DNA of 47,810 nucleotides from Paenibacillus agri (GCF_013359945.1 NZ_JABWCS010000183.1:1-47810); one strand, 5' to 3'; shown: positions 24,046 to 32,175, counted from the first letter of the stretch. The notes: a model not told the origin generated them from the letters alone. A program made the numbers and translations.

Positions 24046-25001
24046 TAGCGCTGCCTCCAGTACTTGCCTTGCCAGGAGTTCCGGGCAATCAGCTCTTTAT
24101 CGATGCCGTTGAGGACTTCCCATTTCTTGAGACTCCACATCGGCCCAATGAGCAGATCGCGCGGGGCATCACCGGTTAGACGGTGCACAATCATCTCAGG
24201 CGGCAGAATTTCCAGGGAATCGACAATCAATTTGATATATTCGTCCTGCTCCATAAAGCGAAGCAAGCCGGCTTCATACTGCTTCACCATCGGTGTCTTG
24301 CGCATGAGGTGAAGCAGGTGGATCTTGATGCCCTGTACATCCATTTTGGCTACGGCTGAGACCGTTTCCAGCATCATTTCATGGGTTTCCTGTGGAAGTC
24401 CGTGAATGATGTGTGTACAGATTCGAATATCGTGTTTACGCAGCTTTTCGACAGCTTCCAGATAACAGGCTGTATCATGGGCGCGGTTAATCAGCTCTGA
24501 AGTGGAGTCATGGATCGTCTGAAGACCCATCTCGACCCAAAGGTAGGTACGCTTGTTCAGCTCCGCCAGATACTCGACCACATCATCTGGCAGGCAGTCC
24601 GGCCGGGTAGCGATAGACAGCCCTATAACACCTGGCTGCTGAAGAATAACTTCAAAATATTCTCTCAGTTCTTCTACAGGGGCATAAGTATTAGTGTAGG
24701 CCTGGAAATAGCCGATGTACTTGGCATTCGGCCATTTGAGATGCTGGCGGTCACGTACCTTGTTGAACTGGGTAATGAGATCATCACGGCGGCTGCCGGC
24801 AAAATCGCCAGAGCCCCGCGCGCTGCAGAAGGTGCAGCCGCCCTTGGCGATGGATCCGTCCCGGTTCGGGCAAGTGAAACCGGCGTCGAGCATGACTTTG
24901 AACACTTTTGTATTCATCTGCTCGCGCATTTCGTAGTTCCAGGTATGAAAACGTTTATCTCCCCACAGAGGGATAGAGGAGGGCTCTAATAGGTTGAACA
25001 T
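24045..25001 (-). CDS. ytqA: Radical SAM protein TIGR01212 / YtqA (probable MnmL)
   Basis: Radical SAM enzyme with cluster cysteines in FTCPNRDGSIAKGGCTFC, then YFQAYTNTYAP, LSIATRPDCLP and TYLWVEMGLQTIHD, all diagnostic of the TIGR01212 (YtqA/YhcC) family. In B. subtilis the YtqA-YtqB pair has, to my recollection, been assigned to late steps of mnm5U formation in tRNA (MnmL, MnmM). The start at 25001 (MFNLLEPSSIPLWGD) is preferred over one 27 bases upstream because AAAGGAG lies seven bases before it. Translationally coupled to mnmM. Confidence 0.9.
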   Translation of the reverse strand: MFNLLEPSSIPLWGDKRFHTWNYEMREQMNTKVFKVMLDAGFTCPNRDGSIAKGGCTFCSARGSGDFAGSRRDDLITQFNKVRDRQHLKWPNAKYIGYFQAYTNTYAPVEELREYFEVILQQPGVIGLSIATRPDCLPDDVVEYLAELNKRTYLWVEMGLQTIHDSTSELINRAHDTACYLEAVEKLRKHDIRICTHIIHGLPQETHEMMLETVSAVAKMDVQGIKIHLLHLMRKTPMVKQYEAGLLRFMEQDEYIKLIVDSLEILPPEMIVHRLTGDAPRDLLIGPMWSLKKWEVLNGIDKELIARNSWQGKYWRQR

Positions 25002-25312
25002 GGGTTGCTCCTTTGGAATTCGGTTCATTCTCTGCTATACGGTTAGTATATCCGCTTATAAAGAAGACGCAAGTAATTTTATCATGCGCCATGAGTCCAA
25101 ACCATTGTACCAAAAATCATCGTCCAACGTAACAATATGCACATCAAATACCGCTAAAATTTAGGCCTGAAAGCAGAAAAATTGGCTTGTTAATACTTAC
25201 ACCTTATGTTATATTTGAAATGTAAAAAGTCAGCAATATCAATGGATTTTCCTTTCTTGAATTCATACTTTCGTGTCGTCCGGTCCATACTAATAACCGT
25301 GAGGTGATATCG
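25002..25312. other. Intergenic region with promoter for the 60-residue gene
   Basis: About 310 AT-rich bases between the divergent ytqA and the small plus-strand gene. A promoter-like pair near 25187-25215 is listed. Nothing else stands out. Confidence 0.5.
25187..25215 (+). promoter_or_regulatory. Possible promoter of the 60-residue gene
   Basis: TTGTTA at 25187-25192, 17-base spacer, TATATT at 25210-25215. Predicted leader of about 90 bases. Confidence 0.4.
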
Positions 25313-25495
25313 ATGAATTCTCAAGCGGCATATGCCGATGGCAAAGGTTCGATTGACGTTACGTTAACCCCTGATGAGGCGCTTGCACTGACAGGTGTAG
25401 AATTTAACGGTAACCACAAGATTAAGACAGAAGCGCAGCGCAAGATTCGCAACGCTTTCGAGAAGACCCTCGATTTCAATTCCGGAACAAGGTAA
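25313..25495 (+). CDS. Unknown 60-residue soluble protein
   Basis: I do not recognise it. The peptide begins MNSQAAYADGKGSIDV, then has TLTPDEALALTG and a basic helical C-terminal half with TEAQRKIRNAFEKTL. No membrane segment. The start is well supported by GAGGTGATATCG immediately before the ATG at 25313. It has its own promoter-like sequence and a clear terminator about 60 bases after the stop, so it looks like an independently transcribed small gene. Charge pattern would suit a small DNA- or protein-binding factor, but nothing in the sequence proves this. Confidence 0.7.
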   Translation: MNSQAAYADGKGSIDVTLTPDEALALTGVEFNGNHKIKTEAQRKIRNAFEKTLDFNSGTR

Positions 25496-25500
25496 GCTGA

Positions 25501-25521
25501 GCACACCACTGCAGTGTTGTG
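25501..25521. repeat. Short inverted repeat after the 60-residue gene
   Basis: GCACACCACTGC / GCAGTGTTGTGC forms a near-perfect dyad centred on CTGCAG, just after the stop codon. No T-run follows, so it may stabilise the transcript end or bind a protein. Confidence 0.4.
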
Positions 25522-25551
25522 CAGCATGACCCGATTTCAATACAAATCAGT

Positions 25552-25605
25552 AAGGGATTCTCGCAGCAGCCTTCCTTGGGCTGGTGTAGAGGATTCCTTT
25601 TTTTT
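25552..25605 (+). terminator. Terminator of the 60-residue gene
   Basis: AAGGGATTCTC pairs with GAGGATTCCTT (two wobbles), with an inner CAGCC / GGCTG stem, followed by eight or more T residues. Confidence 0.8.
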
Positions 25606-25689
25606 GCCGTTATACCTTTACTTTTGGGGACAAGTTCGGCACAATATTGCAAGTGACAGTTATAGCAATCGATAAGCGGAGGAATACGC

Positions 25690-26406
25690 ATGCGTTTACG
25701 TGGAAGAAAAGGAATACGCGAAAGTCTCGAGGGCCAGACTGATCTGGTTGTTCTCGACCCCCGTAGCCATAAAGGGCAGTGGTCTGCCTTGTTCGGGAAT
25801 GACCATCCGATTCATGTCGAATTCGGAATGGGCAAAGGGCAGTTTATCAGCCAAATGAGCTCCAAATACCCTGATATCAACTTTATCGGTGTAGACATGT
25901 ACGATGAATTGATCCGCCGTGCCGGAGAAAAAGCGAGAGCCGTATGGGAGCCGCAAGGTCATGAGACCCCGCCTAACCTGAAGCTGGCGCTTGCCAATAT
26001 CAACTATGCGGAAGAAGTGTTTTCTCCAGGAGAGCTGGAACGTATCTATCTGAACTTCAGCGATCCTTGGCCGAAGAGCAAGCATGCCCGTCGCCGTTTA
26101 ACGCATCCGCGTTTTCTCGACAAATATCGCGGCCTGCTGAGTCCTTTGGGCGAGATTCATTTGAAGACGGATTCCAGAAGCCTGTTCGAGTTCTCGCTCA
26201 ATGCCTTTGCGGATTTCGGGTTGCAAATGAAGAACATTTCGCTTGATCTGCATACGGACGGCGTTATCAATGAAGAACATGTGATGACTGAGTATGAGAC
26301 GAAGTTCTACGGACGGGGAGTCAATATTCACCGCTGTGAAGCCATTGTGGGTTCAGAAGCGCTTGAACGTTATCAGGCAACACGGCTGGACAAATACAGA
26401 CTTTAA
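25690..26406 (+). CDS. trmB: tRNA (guanine-46-N7)-methyltransferase TrmB
   Basis: Adds m7G at position 46 of the tRNA variable loop using SAM. The translation carries the family pattern: MRLRGRKGIRESLE at the N-terminus, HVEFGMGKGQFI (SAM motif I), NFIGVDMYDELI, IYLNFSDPWPKSKHARRRLTH (the catalytic Asp/Pro-Trp motif) and LKTDSRSLFEFS. 238 residues fits. AGCGGAGGAAT before the ATG. Monocistronic, closed by a bidirectional terminator. Confidence 0.96.
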   Translation: MRLRGRKGIRESLEGQTDLVVLDPRSHKGQWSALFGNDHPIHVEFGMGKGQFISQMSSKYPDINFIGVDMYDELIRRAGEKARAVWEPQGHETPPNLKLALANINYAEEVFSPGELERIYLNFSDPWPKSKHARRRLTHPRFLDKYRGLLSPLGEIHLKTDSRSLFEFSLNAFADFGLQMKNISLDLHTDGVINEEHVMTEYETKFYGRGVNIHRCEAIVGSEALERYQATRLDKYRL

Positions 26407-26416
26407 TCGCATTAGA

Positions 26417-26464
26417 ATAAAAGCCGGCAAGCCTCCGTGTTCACGGGGACTTGCCGGCTTTTAT
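26417..26464. terminator. Bidirectional terminator between trmB and the UgtP-like gene
   Basis: Stem ATAAAAGCCGGCAAG / CTTGCCGGCTTTTAT with an 18-base loop that includes a smaller hairpin, and T residues on both sides. Confidence 0.9.
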
Positions 26465-26492
26465 TTGCGGCTCTGGGGGCCGCTGTTAGCTT

Positions 26493-27620
26493 TTACTCTA
26501 ACATATCGAGAATGCTCTGGGCACTCTGCAAGGGATGATAGCGGGCGATTCGTTCCAAATGGTGACTCCGCTTGTTCTGCAGATCCTCATAGTTGTTCAG
26601 CAGGCGTTCCATCCATTTGACGACAACATCGAGGGATTCAATGGGCTCGCCGAATCCAGCCGCCGTGAAATATCGACAGTTTTCTTCCTCCTGCCCGGGC
26701 AGGGGATGATGGAAGAGCATCGGAATGCCTTTGGCCAGACCTTCGCTACAGGTCATACCGCCTGGCTTGGTGACGAGCAGATCAGATACCTCCATCAGCT
26801 TGTCGACCTCACGGGTGAACCCGATGAGGTGGATATTAGGGTGGTTGTATACCGGGTTTGCGCGCATTTCCTCCAGAAGCTTCTCATTCTGGCCGAGACA
26901 AAATACAATTTGGATTTGCTCTCGATACCCTGCCAGGAAATGATTGACAGTCTCGTCATTCATCATCCCCCAGCCGCCTCCCATCACCATTACCGTGGGC
27001 TTGTCACGAAGACCAAACTGCTCCAGAATCTCCTGTCTGCCAGGATGTTCCCAGAAATTGGGGTGCACCGGCATCCCCGTAACCTGTATACTGGCAGAGG
27101 CAACTCCGCGGCGAAGCAGCTTGGATCTGACTTCCGGCGTAGAGACAAAATAACGGTCCACATGCGGACTGATCCAACTGGCATGCGCATCGTAATCGGT
27201 GATGACAGTGCAGAGCGGAACTTTAAAATCCGGGTCCAGCCGCTTCATACGCGAGATCACCGCGCTGGGAATAAAGTGGGTGCACACGATAATGTCCGGC
27301 TGCAACTGCTTGATAATATTTTTGGTATGGGTATAAAAAATGCGATGCAGGGCAAGTGTGGTAAGGCGGTTAAATGATTTTTGATGACGGTAGACATACC
27401 CCATCAGCCGCGGCTGTGTGGTCACCGTCTTTCGATAAGCAGATACGATAATAGGCGCCATTTTAGGATTTAGAAAGTTCCCCAATTCAAGCACCTTCGT
27501 TTGAACATTGGGCGACAGCTTGCGCAGGCTGCTTGACAGCGCGTAGGCTGCCTGCGTATGACCTGCGCCAAAGCCTTCCGACAGTAACAGCACTCTTTTT
27601 TTGCGCAATGTATAGTTCAC
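26493..27620 (-). CDS. Processive diacylglycerol glucosyltransferase-like (UgtP / MGDG synthase family)
   Basis: GT28-type enzyme that transfers sugar from a UDP-sugar to diacylglycerol, making membrane glycolipids and the lipoteichoic-acid anchor. Marks are RVLLLSEGFGAGHTQAAYAL (N-terminal MGDG synthase domain), VCTHFIPSAVISRMKR, TVITDYDAHASWISPHVDRY, VMVMGGGWGM and the donor site LLVTKPGGMTCSEGLAKG followed by HHPLPGQEEENC. 375 residues. It may start with GTG at 27620 or TTG at 27608, the latter with AGGTGA eight bases upstream. A PAP2 phosphatase gene lies 40 bases upstream in the same direction. Paenibacillus has several paralogues, so exact identity with UgtP is not certain. Confidence 0.85.
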   Translation of the reverse strand: MNYTLRKKRVLLLSEGFGAGHTQAAYALSSSLRKLSPNVQTKVLELGNFLNPKMAPIIVSAYRKTVTTQPRLMGYVYRHQKSFNRLTTLALHRIFYTHTKNIIKQLQPDIIVCTHFIPSAVISRMKRLDPDFKVPLCTVITDYDAHASWISPHVDRYFVSTPEVRSKLLRRGVASASIQVTGMPVHPNFWEHPGRQEILEQFGLRDKPTVMVMGGGWGMMNDETVNHFLAGYREQIQIVFCLGQNEKLLEEMRANPVYNHPNIHLIGFTREVDKLMEVSDLLVTKPGGMTCSEGLAKGIPMLFHHPLPGQEEENCRYFTAAGFGEPIESLDVVVKWMERLLNNYEDLQNKRSHHLERIARYHPLQSAQSILDMLE

Positions 27621-27660
27621 CTGTTCTCAAAAGGGATTCTAATAGTCCAGACTACCTTGC

Positions 27661-28188
27661 TCAGGACCAAAAGGCAATTGTGCCGGCAGCAACTCCGGTA
27701 CCAATCACAGCACCTGCAAGCACATCGGACGGGTAATGCAGGCCCAGGTACATCCGTGAGAATCCGACAATGCATCCTAATGGGAGCAACACAAAGGCGA
27801 GCGGTGGAAAGGCTGCCATATAAGGAATAAGCCAAGCAAAGATAGCAGTAGTATGGCCTGATGGAAAAGAATGATCCTTAAGCGGGTTGCGAAACGTCCG
27901 AGTACCCGGAAGCGCCAGATAGGGGCGTCTGCGCGGATACAGCTTCTTGGCGATAGCTACAGGTACATGGCTAACAGCTAGCGAAACCAGCGCCTGAAAC
28001 GCCGTTGTTCTCCATGGCTGGGGAGAGAAAGCCCAAATCAGCAGATTGGTGCCGATTGCGATCGTTGCTCCGCCCAAATGCGTGAGATGGTAAAGCCAGA
28101 AGTTCAAAAACCGGTTATGCATCCGGCCGTTAATCCATTGAAAAAGACGCCGCTCCCAGAGATGCAGTTTCATGAATAAATGTCTCAT
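27661..28188 (-). CDS. PAP2-family membrane phosphatase, 175 residues
   Basis: Lipid phosphatase acting on phosphatidic acid, phosphatidylglycerol phosphate or undecaprenyl diphosphate. The three PAP2 motifs are present: KKLYPRRRP, DHSFPSGHT and SRMYLGLHYPSD. About four to five membrane helices. GGAGGGACAAC precedes the ATG at 28188. The gene is followed at 40 bases by the UgtP-like gene, suggesting that diacylglycerol released by this enzyme feeds glycolipid synthesis; that is inference. Confidence 0.9.
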   Translation of the reverse strand: MRHLFMKLHLWERRLFQWINGRMHNRFLNFWLYHLTHLGGATIAIGTNLLIWAFSPQPWRTTAFQALVSLAVSHVPVAIAKKLYPRRRPYLALPGTRTFRNPLKDHSFPSGHTTAIFAWLIPYMAAFPPLAFVLLPLGCIVGFSRMYLGLHYPSDVLAGAVIGTGVAAGTIAFWS

Positions 28189-28593
28189 ATCGTTGTCCCT
28201 CCGCTAGTCCGGCTATCGGTTTAGCATTGATGCGGCACTCCGTTCTTAAAAAGTGAAGCCGTCTTAATCATACTTTCTTAAGGGAGCCCATTCAAGAAAA
28301 AGCTCAGCTTTGCGCGAAAATTGCCAGTTTTGACTTGGGATACCCTTACGCCTTACAATGATTCAAGCGGGCCGAACGTGTTTAAAAGGTAACAGAGAAA
28401 AAAGGGTTTCTGCATGAGGGAATCCGACCAATCCTTAAGCGCGGAACATATAAAAAACCGGAACCCTGCCAACAATAAGTGAATGCTTGTAGTCTGTTTT
28501 GTAAGGGATGCAACAAAAGGGTCAGAAAGAACGTTTTACAAGCCAGAGAGAAAAAGAACACCAAGAGTGTAAAAAGGGGGCATTAAAAAGATC
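28189..28593. other. Divergent intergenic region with a long leader
   Basis: About 405 bases. The right part holds a sigma-A promoter (28330-28359) and a leader of roughly 228 bases before the membrane glycosyltransferase. The leader contains short purine-rich stretches and several weak hairpins. I could not fit it to a known riboswitch, and no small gene with a good ribosome binding site is seen. Confidence 0.5.
28330..28359 (+). promoter_or_regulatory. Sigma-A-like promoter of the membrane glycosyltransferase
   Basis: TTGACT at 28330-28335, 18-base spacer, TACAAT at 28354-28359. The predicted start near 28366 gives a leader of about 228 bases. Confidence 0.55.
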
Positions 28594-29832
28594 ATGACAG
28601 ACGCACTGTTTGTTTCGCTCCAAGTGATCTTGGCGGCGATTGCGATTTACCAGTTTGCGTTCTCGCTGTTCGGACTGCACAAGAAAAAAAGAAAAGAGCA
28701 GTTTAAGCCGGAAAAATCGTTTGCGGTACTCGTTGCGGCGCACAACGAGGAAGAAGTCGTCGGCGCACTGATGGAAAACCTGAAACAGCTTAATTATCCG
28801 CCGGAGCTGTACGATGTATTCGTTATTTGCGACAATTGTACGGACGGGACGGCCCGGATAGTACGGGAGCATGGCATGAATGCCTGTGTCCGTACCAACG
28901 CCAATCTGAGAGGTAAGGGCTATGCGATTGAATGGATGCTCAAGGAACTCTGGGGCATGCAGCGTCAGTATGACGCCGTCGTGATGTTCGATGCCGATAA
29001 CTTGGCACACACGGAGTTCTTGATGGAAATGAACAATGACCTCTGCTCCGGGGCACGAGTAATCCAAGGCTACATTGATACGAAGAACCCGGAAGATTCA
29101 TGGATTACGGCCGCTTACGGGGTGTCCTACTGGTATATCAACCGTCTATGGCAGCTCTCCCGCCATAACCTTGGCATGGCGAATTTCCTTGGTGGTACCG
29201 GCATGTGCTTTGAGACCAAACTGCTGAAGGAGATGGGTTGGGGAGCAACGAGTCTGGTTGAGGATCTGGAGTTCACGATGCGCAGCGCTTCGAAGGGTGT
29301 ATATCCGAAGTTCAACTATGACGCTAAAGTCTTCGACGAGAAACCATTGACCTTCAAGGCCTCCTCAAGACAACGCCTGCGCTGGATGCAGGGACACTTC
29401 ACCGTGGCCCGTCGTTATTTCTTCCCGCTGCTGTGGCAGAGTATCAAGGAACGCAGCTTGACGAAGTTTGACCTCGCCCTGTACGGGGCAAATGTATATA
29501 TTGTGCTGCTTACTTTCCTGATGACAGCTGTGATGTGGATCGACAATGCCTTTTTTGACGGACCGAACATTGCTAATATTTATGGACATCTTCCATTATG
29601 GCTCGGCTTTGTAGCCATAGGCGGGAATCTGCTTACGTTCTTCTTGGCAATGATCTTAGAGAAGGTTAAGTTCAAGAAGGTCTATGCGTATTTAATTGTG
29701 TTCCCGATTTACCTGATCTCGTGGTATCCGATTACGTTCTATGCGTTCTTCACGCAGAACAACAAGCAATGGAGCCACACCAAGCATACGCGTGTCGTAA
29801 GGCTGGAGGAAGTGCAGAGTAAGCAAGGGTAA
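28594..29832 (+). CDS. Membrane GT2 glycosyltransferase (BcsA / hyaluronan-synthase-like), 412 residues
   Basis: Processive-type family 2 enzyme. An N-terminal membrane helix (residues 5-27) is followed by the catalytic domain: AVLVAAHNEEEVVGAL, VICDNCTDGT, FDADNLAHTEFL (DXD-like), GGTGMCFETKLL, LVEDLEFTMR (catalytic base ED) and the acceptor motif RQRLRWMQGH. Three or four membrane helices follow at about residues 295-395. Such proteins make or export polysaccharides across the membrane. AAAAAGGGGG lies upstream of the ATG. No other polysaccharide gene is nearby, so the product cannot be named. Confidence 0.9.
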   Translation: MTDALFVSLQVILAAIAIYQFAFSLFGLHKKKRKEQFKPEKSFAVLVAAHNEEEVVGALMENLKQLNYPPELYDVFVICDNCTDGTARIVREHGMNACVRTNANLRGKGYAIEWMLKELWGMQRQYDAVVMFDADNLAHTEFLMEMNNDLCSGARVIQGYIDTKNPEDSWITAAYGVSYWYINRLWQLSRHNLGMANFLGGTGMCFETKLLKEMGWGATSLVEDLEFTMRSASKGVYPKFNYDAKVFDEKPLTFKASSRQRLRWMQGHFTVARRYFFPLLWQSIKERSLTKFDLALYGANVYIVLLTFLMTAVMWIDNAFFDGPNIANIYGHLPLWLGFVAIGGNLLTFFLAMILEKVKFKKVYAYLIVFPIYLISWYPITFYAFFTQNNKQWSHTKHTRVVRLEEVQSKQG

Positions 29833-29871
29833 CAGCTGGATAATGTTTTTACGTGAAATATCGAAAATCTA

Positions 29872-29901
29872 TTGACATTCATACGGACAACAGTGTATAG
29901 T
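29872..29901 (+). promoter_or_regulatory. Promoter of the infC-rpmI-rplT operon
   Basis: Perfect TTGACA at 29872-29877, 18-base spacer, TATAGT at 29896-29901. Transcript start expected near 29908. Confidence 0.75.
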
Positions 29902-29907
29902 ATTCAA

Positions 29908-30060
29908 GTATGCAAAACATAGAGATTGCAAGCAGAAGCACCGGCTTCTCACCTGACTGGCATTATGCTAGCTGGTTTTGATCTCAATGCTTTATGAATG
30001 TTAATGTTCATGAACGTTGATCAAACAGGGGTGTCGGGAGTTAACCGGCATCCCTTTTTT
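29908..30060 (+). ncRNA. L20-type leader (infC-rpmI-rplT attenuator)
   Basis: An untranslated leader of about 150 bases lies between the infC promoter and a strong terminator ahead of infC. It has the arrangement of the Firmicutes L20 leader: an upstream stem region with CACCGGCTTCTCACC, then a terminator stem GGGGTGTCGG / CCGGCATCCC followed by TTTTTT. In B. subtilis ribosomal protein L20 binds such a leader, which mimics its rRNA site, and favours termination, so the operon senses free L20. Confidence 0.8.
30027..30060 (+). terminator. Attenuator terminator upstream of infC
   Basis: Ten-pair stem (two wobbles) with loop GAGTTAA and a six-T tail, located before the first gene of the operon; it is the switch of the L20 leader. 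Confidence 0.85.
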
Positions 30061-30110
30061 ATGAAGTTGTGCTTAAATTCATTGTTAACAAGATCCGGAG
30101 GTGGAGAGTT

Positions 30111-30623
30111 ATCAGTAAGGAACATATGATCAATGATGAAATTCGGGCCAAAGAGGTTCGGTTGGTAGGTGCGGAAGGTGAGCAAATCGGAATCAAACCG
30201 ATCCGCGAGGCACTGCAAATGGCGATCGATCTTAATCTGGATTTAGTCAATGTAGCACCTCAGGCGAAACCGCCGGTATGCCGCATCATGGATTACGGCA
30301 AGTTCCGTTATGAGACACAGAAGAAAGAGAAGGAAGCGCGTAAGAACCAGAAGATCGTTGATATCAAGGAAGTCTGGTTCCGTGCCAACATTGAGGAGCA
30401 TGATTATCAAACCAAGTTCCGCAACGTGGTTAAATTCCTGGGCGAAGGCGATAAGGTGAAGTGCTCCGTACGTTTCCGCGGACGTGAGATTACACATGCC
30501 AATATCGGCCAGAAGATCCTGGAGCGCGTCAAGAATGAAGTTGCTGAGATCTCTGTTGTGGAACGCCAGCCTAAGCTGGAAGGTCGCAGCATGATCATGA
30601 TTTTGGCTCCTAAGCCTCAATAA
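30111..30623 (+). CDS. infC: Translation initiation factor IF-3, probable ATC start
   Basis: IF-3 binds the 30S subunit and checks the start codon. The protein reads SKEHMINDEIRAKEVRLVG at the N-terminus and carries AKPPVCRIMDYGKFRYE, KEKEARKNQK and FLGEGDKVKCSVRFRGRE in the order known for IF-3. No ATG or GTG sits at the family start position. A strong GGAGG is nine bases before ATC at 30111, which would give a 170-residue protein; the next ATG, at 30126, is too far from it. Use of a rare start codon in infC is a known autoregulatory device (AUU in E. coli and Bacillus). A GTT just before the ATC aligns with the B. subtilis Met, so the exact codon is not certain. Confidence 0.93.
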   Translation: MSKEHMINDEIRAKEVRLVGAEGEQIGIKPIREALQMAIDLNLDLVNVAPQAKPPVCRIMDYGKFRYETQKKEKEARKNQKIVDIKEVWFRANIEEHDYQTKFRNVVKFLGEGDKVKCSVRFRGREITHANIGQKILERVKNEVAEISVVERQPKLEGRSMIMILAPKPQ

Positions 30624-30681
30624 CCCCGGAACCATTTTGCAATGCAATGTGGCGCCACATAATATTCAAGGAGGAAACACA

Positions 30682-30879
30682 ATGCCTAAAATGAAAACAC
30701 ATAGCAGCCTTAAAGGCCGCTTCAAAATTACCGGAACTGGTAAAGTAACACGTTACAAAGCACACAGAAATCACTTGCTGTCCCACAAATCCAAACGTGC
30801 GAAGCGCGTATTGGGTACGAACCCTGTTATGGCCCCTGGGGATGTAAGACGTTTGAAACAACAATTGGGTAATTTGTAA
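30682..30879 (+). CDS. rpmI: 50S ribosomal protein L35 (bL35)
   Basis: 65 residues: [20 protein letters not shown] and the basic segment [15 protein letters not shown] are diagnostic of L35. AAGGAGGAAACAC lies before the ATG. Located between infC and rplT as in most Firmicutes. Confidence 0.98.
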   Translation: MPKMKTHSSLKGRFKITGTGKVTRYKAHRNHLLSHKSKRAKRVLGTNPVMAPGDVRRLKQQLGNL

Positions 30880-30913
30880 TAGTTTACTACACATTTTTGG
30901 GAGGTTTATTAAT

Positions 30914-31273
30914 ATGGCAAGAGTTAAAGGCGGATTCGTCGTTCGTCGTAAACATAAAAAAGTATTGAAGTTGGCAAAAGGTTATTTCGGTTCTAAACAC
31001 CGCATTTTCAAAACAGCTAAAGAACAAGTAATGAAATCGATGGTTTACGCATACCGCGACCGTCGTCAAACTAAACGTAACTTCCGCAGACTGTGGATCG
31101 TTCGTATCAATGCTGCAGCTCGTTTGAACGGTTTGTCTTACAGCAAGCTTGTACACGGCCTGAAACTGGCTGGCGTAGAAGTAAACCGTAAGATGCTGGC
31201 TGACTTGGCTGTTAATGATCTTAACGCATTCAACTCACTTGCAGTTGTAGCTAAAGAGAAAATCAACGCGTAA
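30914..31273 (+). CDS. rplT: 50S ribosomal protein L20 (bL20)
   Basis: 119 residues with [40 protein letters not shown] and [20 protein letters not shown], the normal L20 sequence. L20 binds early to 23S rRNA and is the likely regulator of its own operon through the leader. TGGGAGGTTTATTA precedes the ATG. A terminator follows. Confidence 0.98.
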   Translation: MARVKGGFVVRRKHKKVLKLAKGYFGSKHRIFKTAKEQVMKSMVYAYRDRRQTKRNFRRLWIVRINAAARLNGLSYSKLVHGLKLAGVEVNRKMLADLAVNDLNAFNSLAVVAKEKINA

Positions 31274-31290
31274 GTGTTGTAATATAACCG

Positions 31291-31332
31291 AAAAGCACCG
31301 CTATACGGGGAACCCGCAGGCGGTGCTTTTTT
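31291..31332 (+). terminator. Terminator of the infC-rpmI-rplT operon
   Basis: Stem AAAAGCACCGC / GCGGTGCTTTT with an 18-base loop and a run of T residues. Confidence 0.9.
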
Positions 31333-31420
31333 GTGGGATAAGAGAGCTCTTCCGAGATCTTCGGCTAAGGCTGAGCCTTGACATTGATCTTGCTTTGGGG
31401 CTTTTTGTGGCGTGAACTGC

Positions 31421-31966
31421 CTACTCCCAGTATTTGGTGGTGTTAAGCTGGAGAGCAAGCTTTTTGCTAATGCCCCGTCTGACTTTCCGTAGCTCGGCGC
31501 GTTCTTCGGCCGATTCGCTGATCAGCTTCTCTTCATCGGTCTCAGGAATCACTGAAGGTACTGCAGCTGGCTTACCGTCCTCGCCGATGGCTACAAACGT
31601 CAGGAAAGAGGTTGCTGCAACAGCACGTTCTCCGGTGTAAAGATTCTCAGCGATGATTTTAACGAATACTTCGATACTAGTACGCCCGGTCCAGGAGACG
31701 AAGGATTCGAAGCATACGGAATCGCTCGGTTCGATCGGGCGCAGAAAATCCACGGAATCGGTGGAAGCAGTGACGACGTTGATCCGGCAATGCCGCATAG
31801 CTGAAATGGAAGCAACTTCATCTATGCCGCTCATGAGCTTGCCCCCGAATAATGTTTTGTGATTATTTACATCATTTGGGAAGACTCGTCCGGTTTTGAA
31901 TACACGGGATTCCCGGCAGTATTTAAAGGCGGGAGCCGCCGCTGGGATTTCTTTGTTTTCATTCAT
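31421..31966 (-). CDS. Acyl-CoA thioesterase (hotdog fold, YkhA/BACH type), about 181 residues
   Basis: Cytosolic hotdog-fold thioesterase that splits acyl-CoA to free acid and CoA. The motif HKTLFGGKLMSGIDEVASISAMRHC contains the hotdog helix and catalytic Asp/Asn region, followed by DSVDFLRPIEPSDSVCF, WTGRTSIEVFVKI and AATSFLTFVA. The ATG at 31966 has GGAAG upstream; an in-frame ATG 33 bases further out does not. It stands alone, facing the rplT terminator. Confidence 0.88.
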   Translation of the reverse strand: MNENKEIPAAAPAFKYCRESRVFKTGRVFPNDVNNHKTLFGGKLMSGIDEVASISAMRHCRINVVTASTDSVDFLRPIEPSDSVCFESFVSWTGRTSIEVFVKIIAENLYTGERAVAATSFLTFVAIGEDGKPAAVPSVIPETDEEKLISESAEERAELRKVRRGISKKLALQLNTTKYWE

Positions 31967-32150
31967 TTTCTGAAACTTCCTTTCCGGCTTTGTAAGCACT
32001 CATGATAATAGAAATTGCGATTCTGTGCAATAATATTAAAACGAAGAAAGCGAAAGCTGCTACAGAGTTTTCGACCTATCTAACGTGTTTTGTATGCTTT
32101 TGTTACATAATATGACAAGGATAGCGCTTTCTTGAGTCGAAAAGACAAAT

Positions 32151-32175
32151 TATTATTGACCTTCGGTCATTAATA
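32151..32175. promoter_or_regulatory. Candidate operator palindrome upstream of nupN
   Basis: TATTATTGACC and GGTCATTAATA flank TTC: a 25-bp dyad with one mismatch pair, ending a few bases before the expected -35 region. Position suits control of the importer operon. The binding protein is unknown. Confidence 0.45.

Noticed and set aside
28366..28593. Leader considered as a c-di-GMP or other known riboswitch
   Set aside because: I could not find the conserved core bases of any known class, so it is only reported as a long leader.
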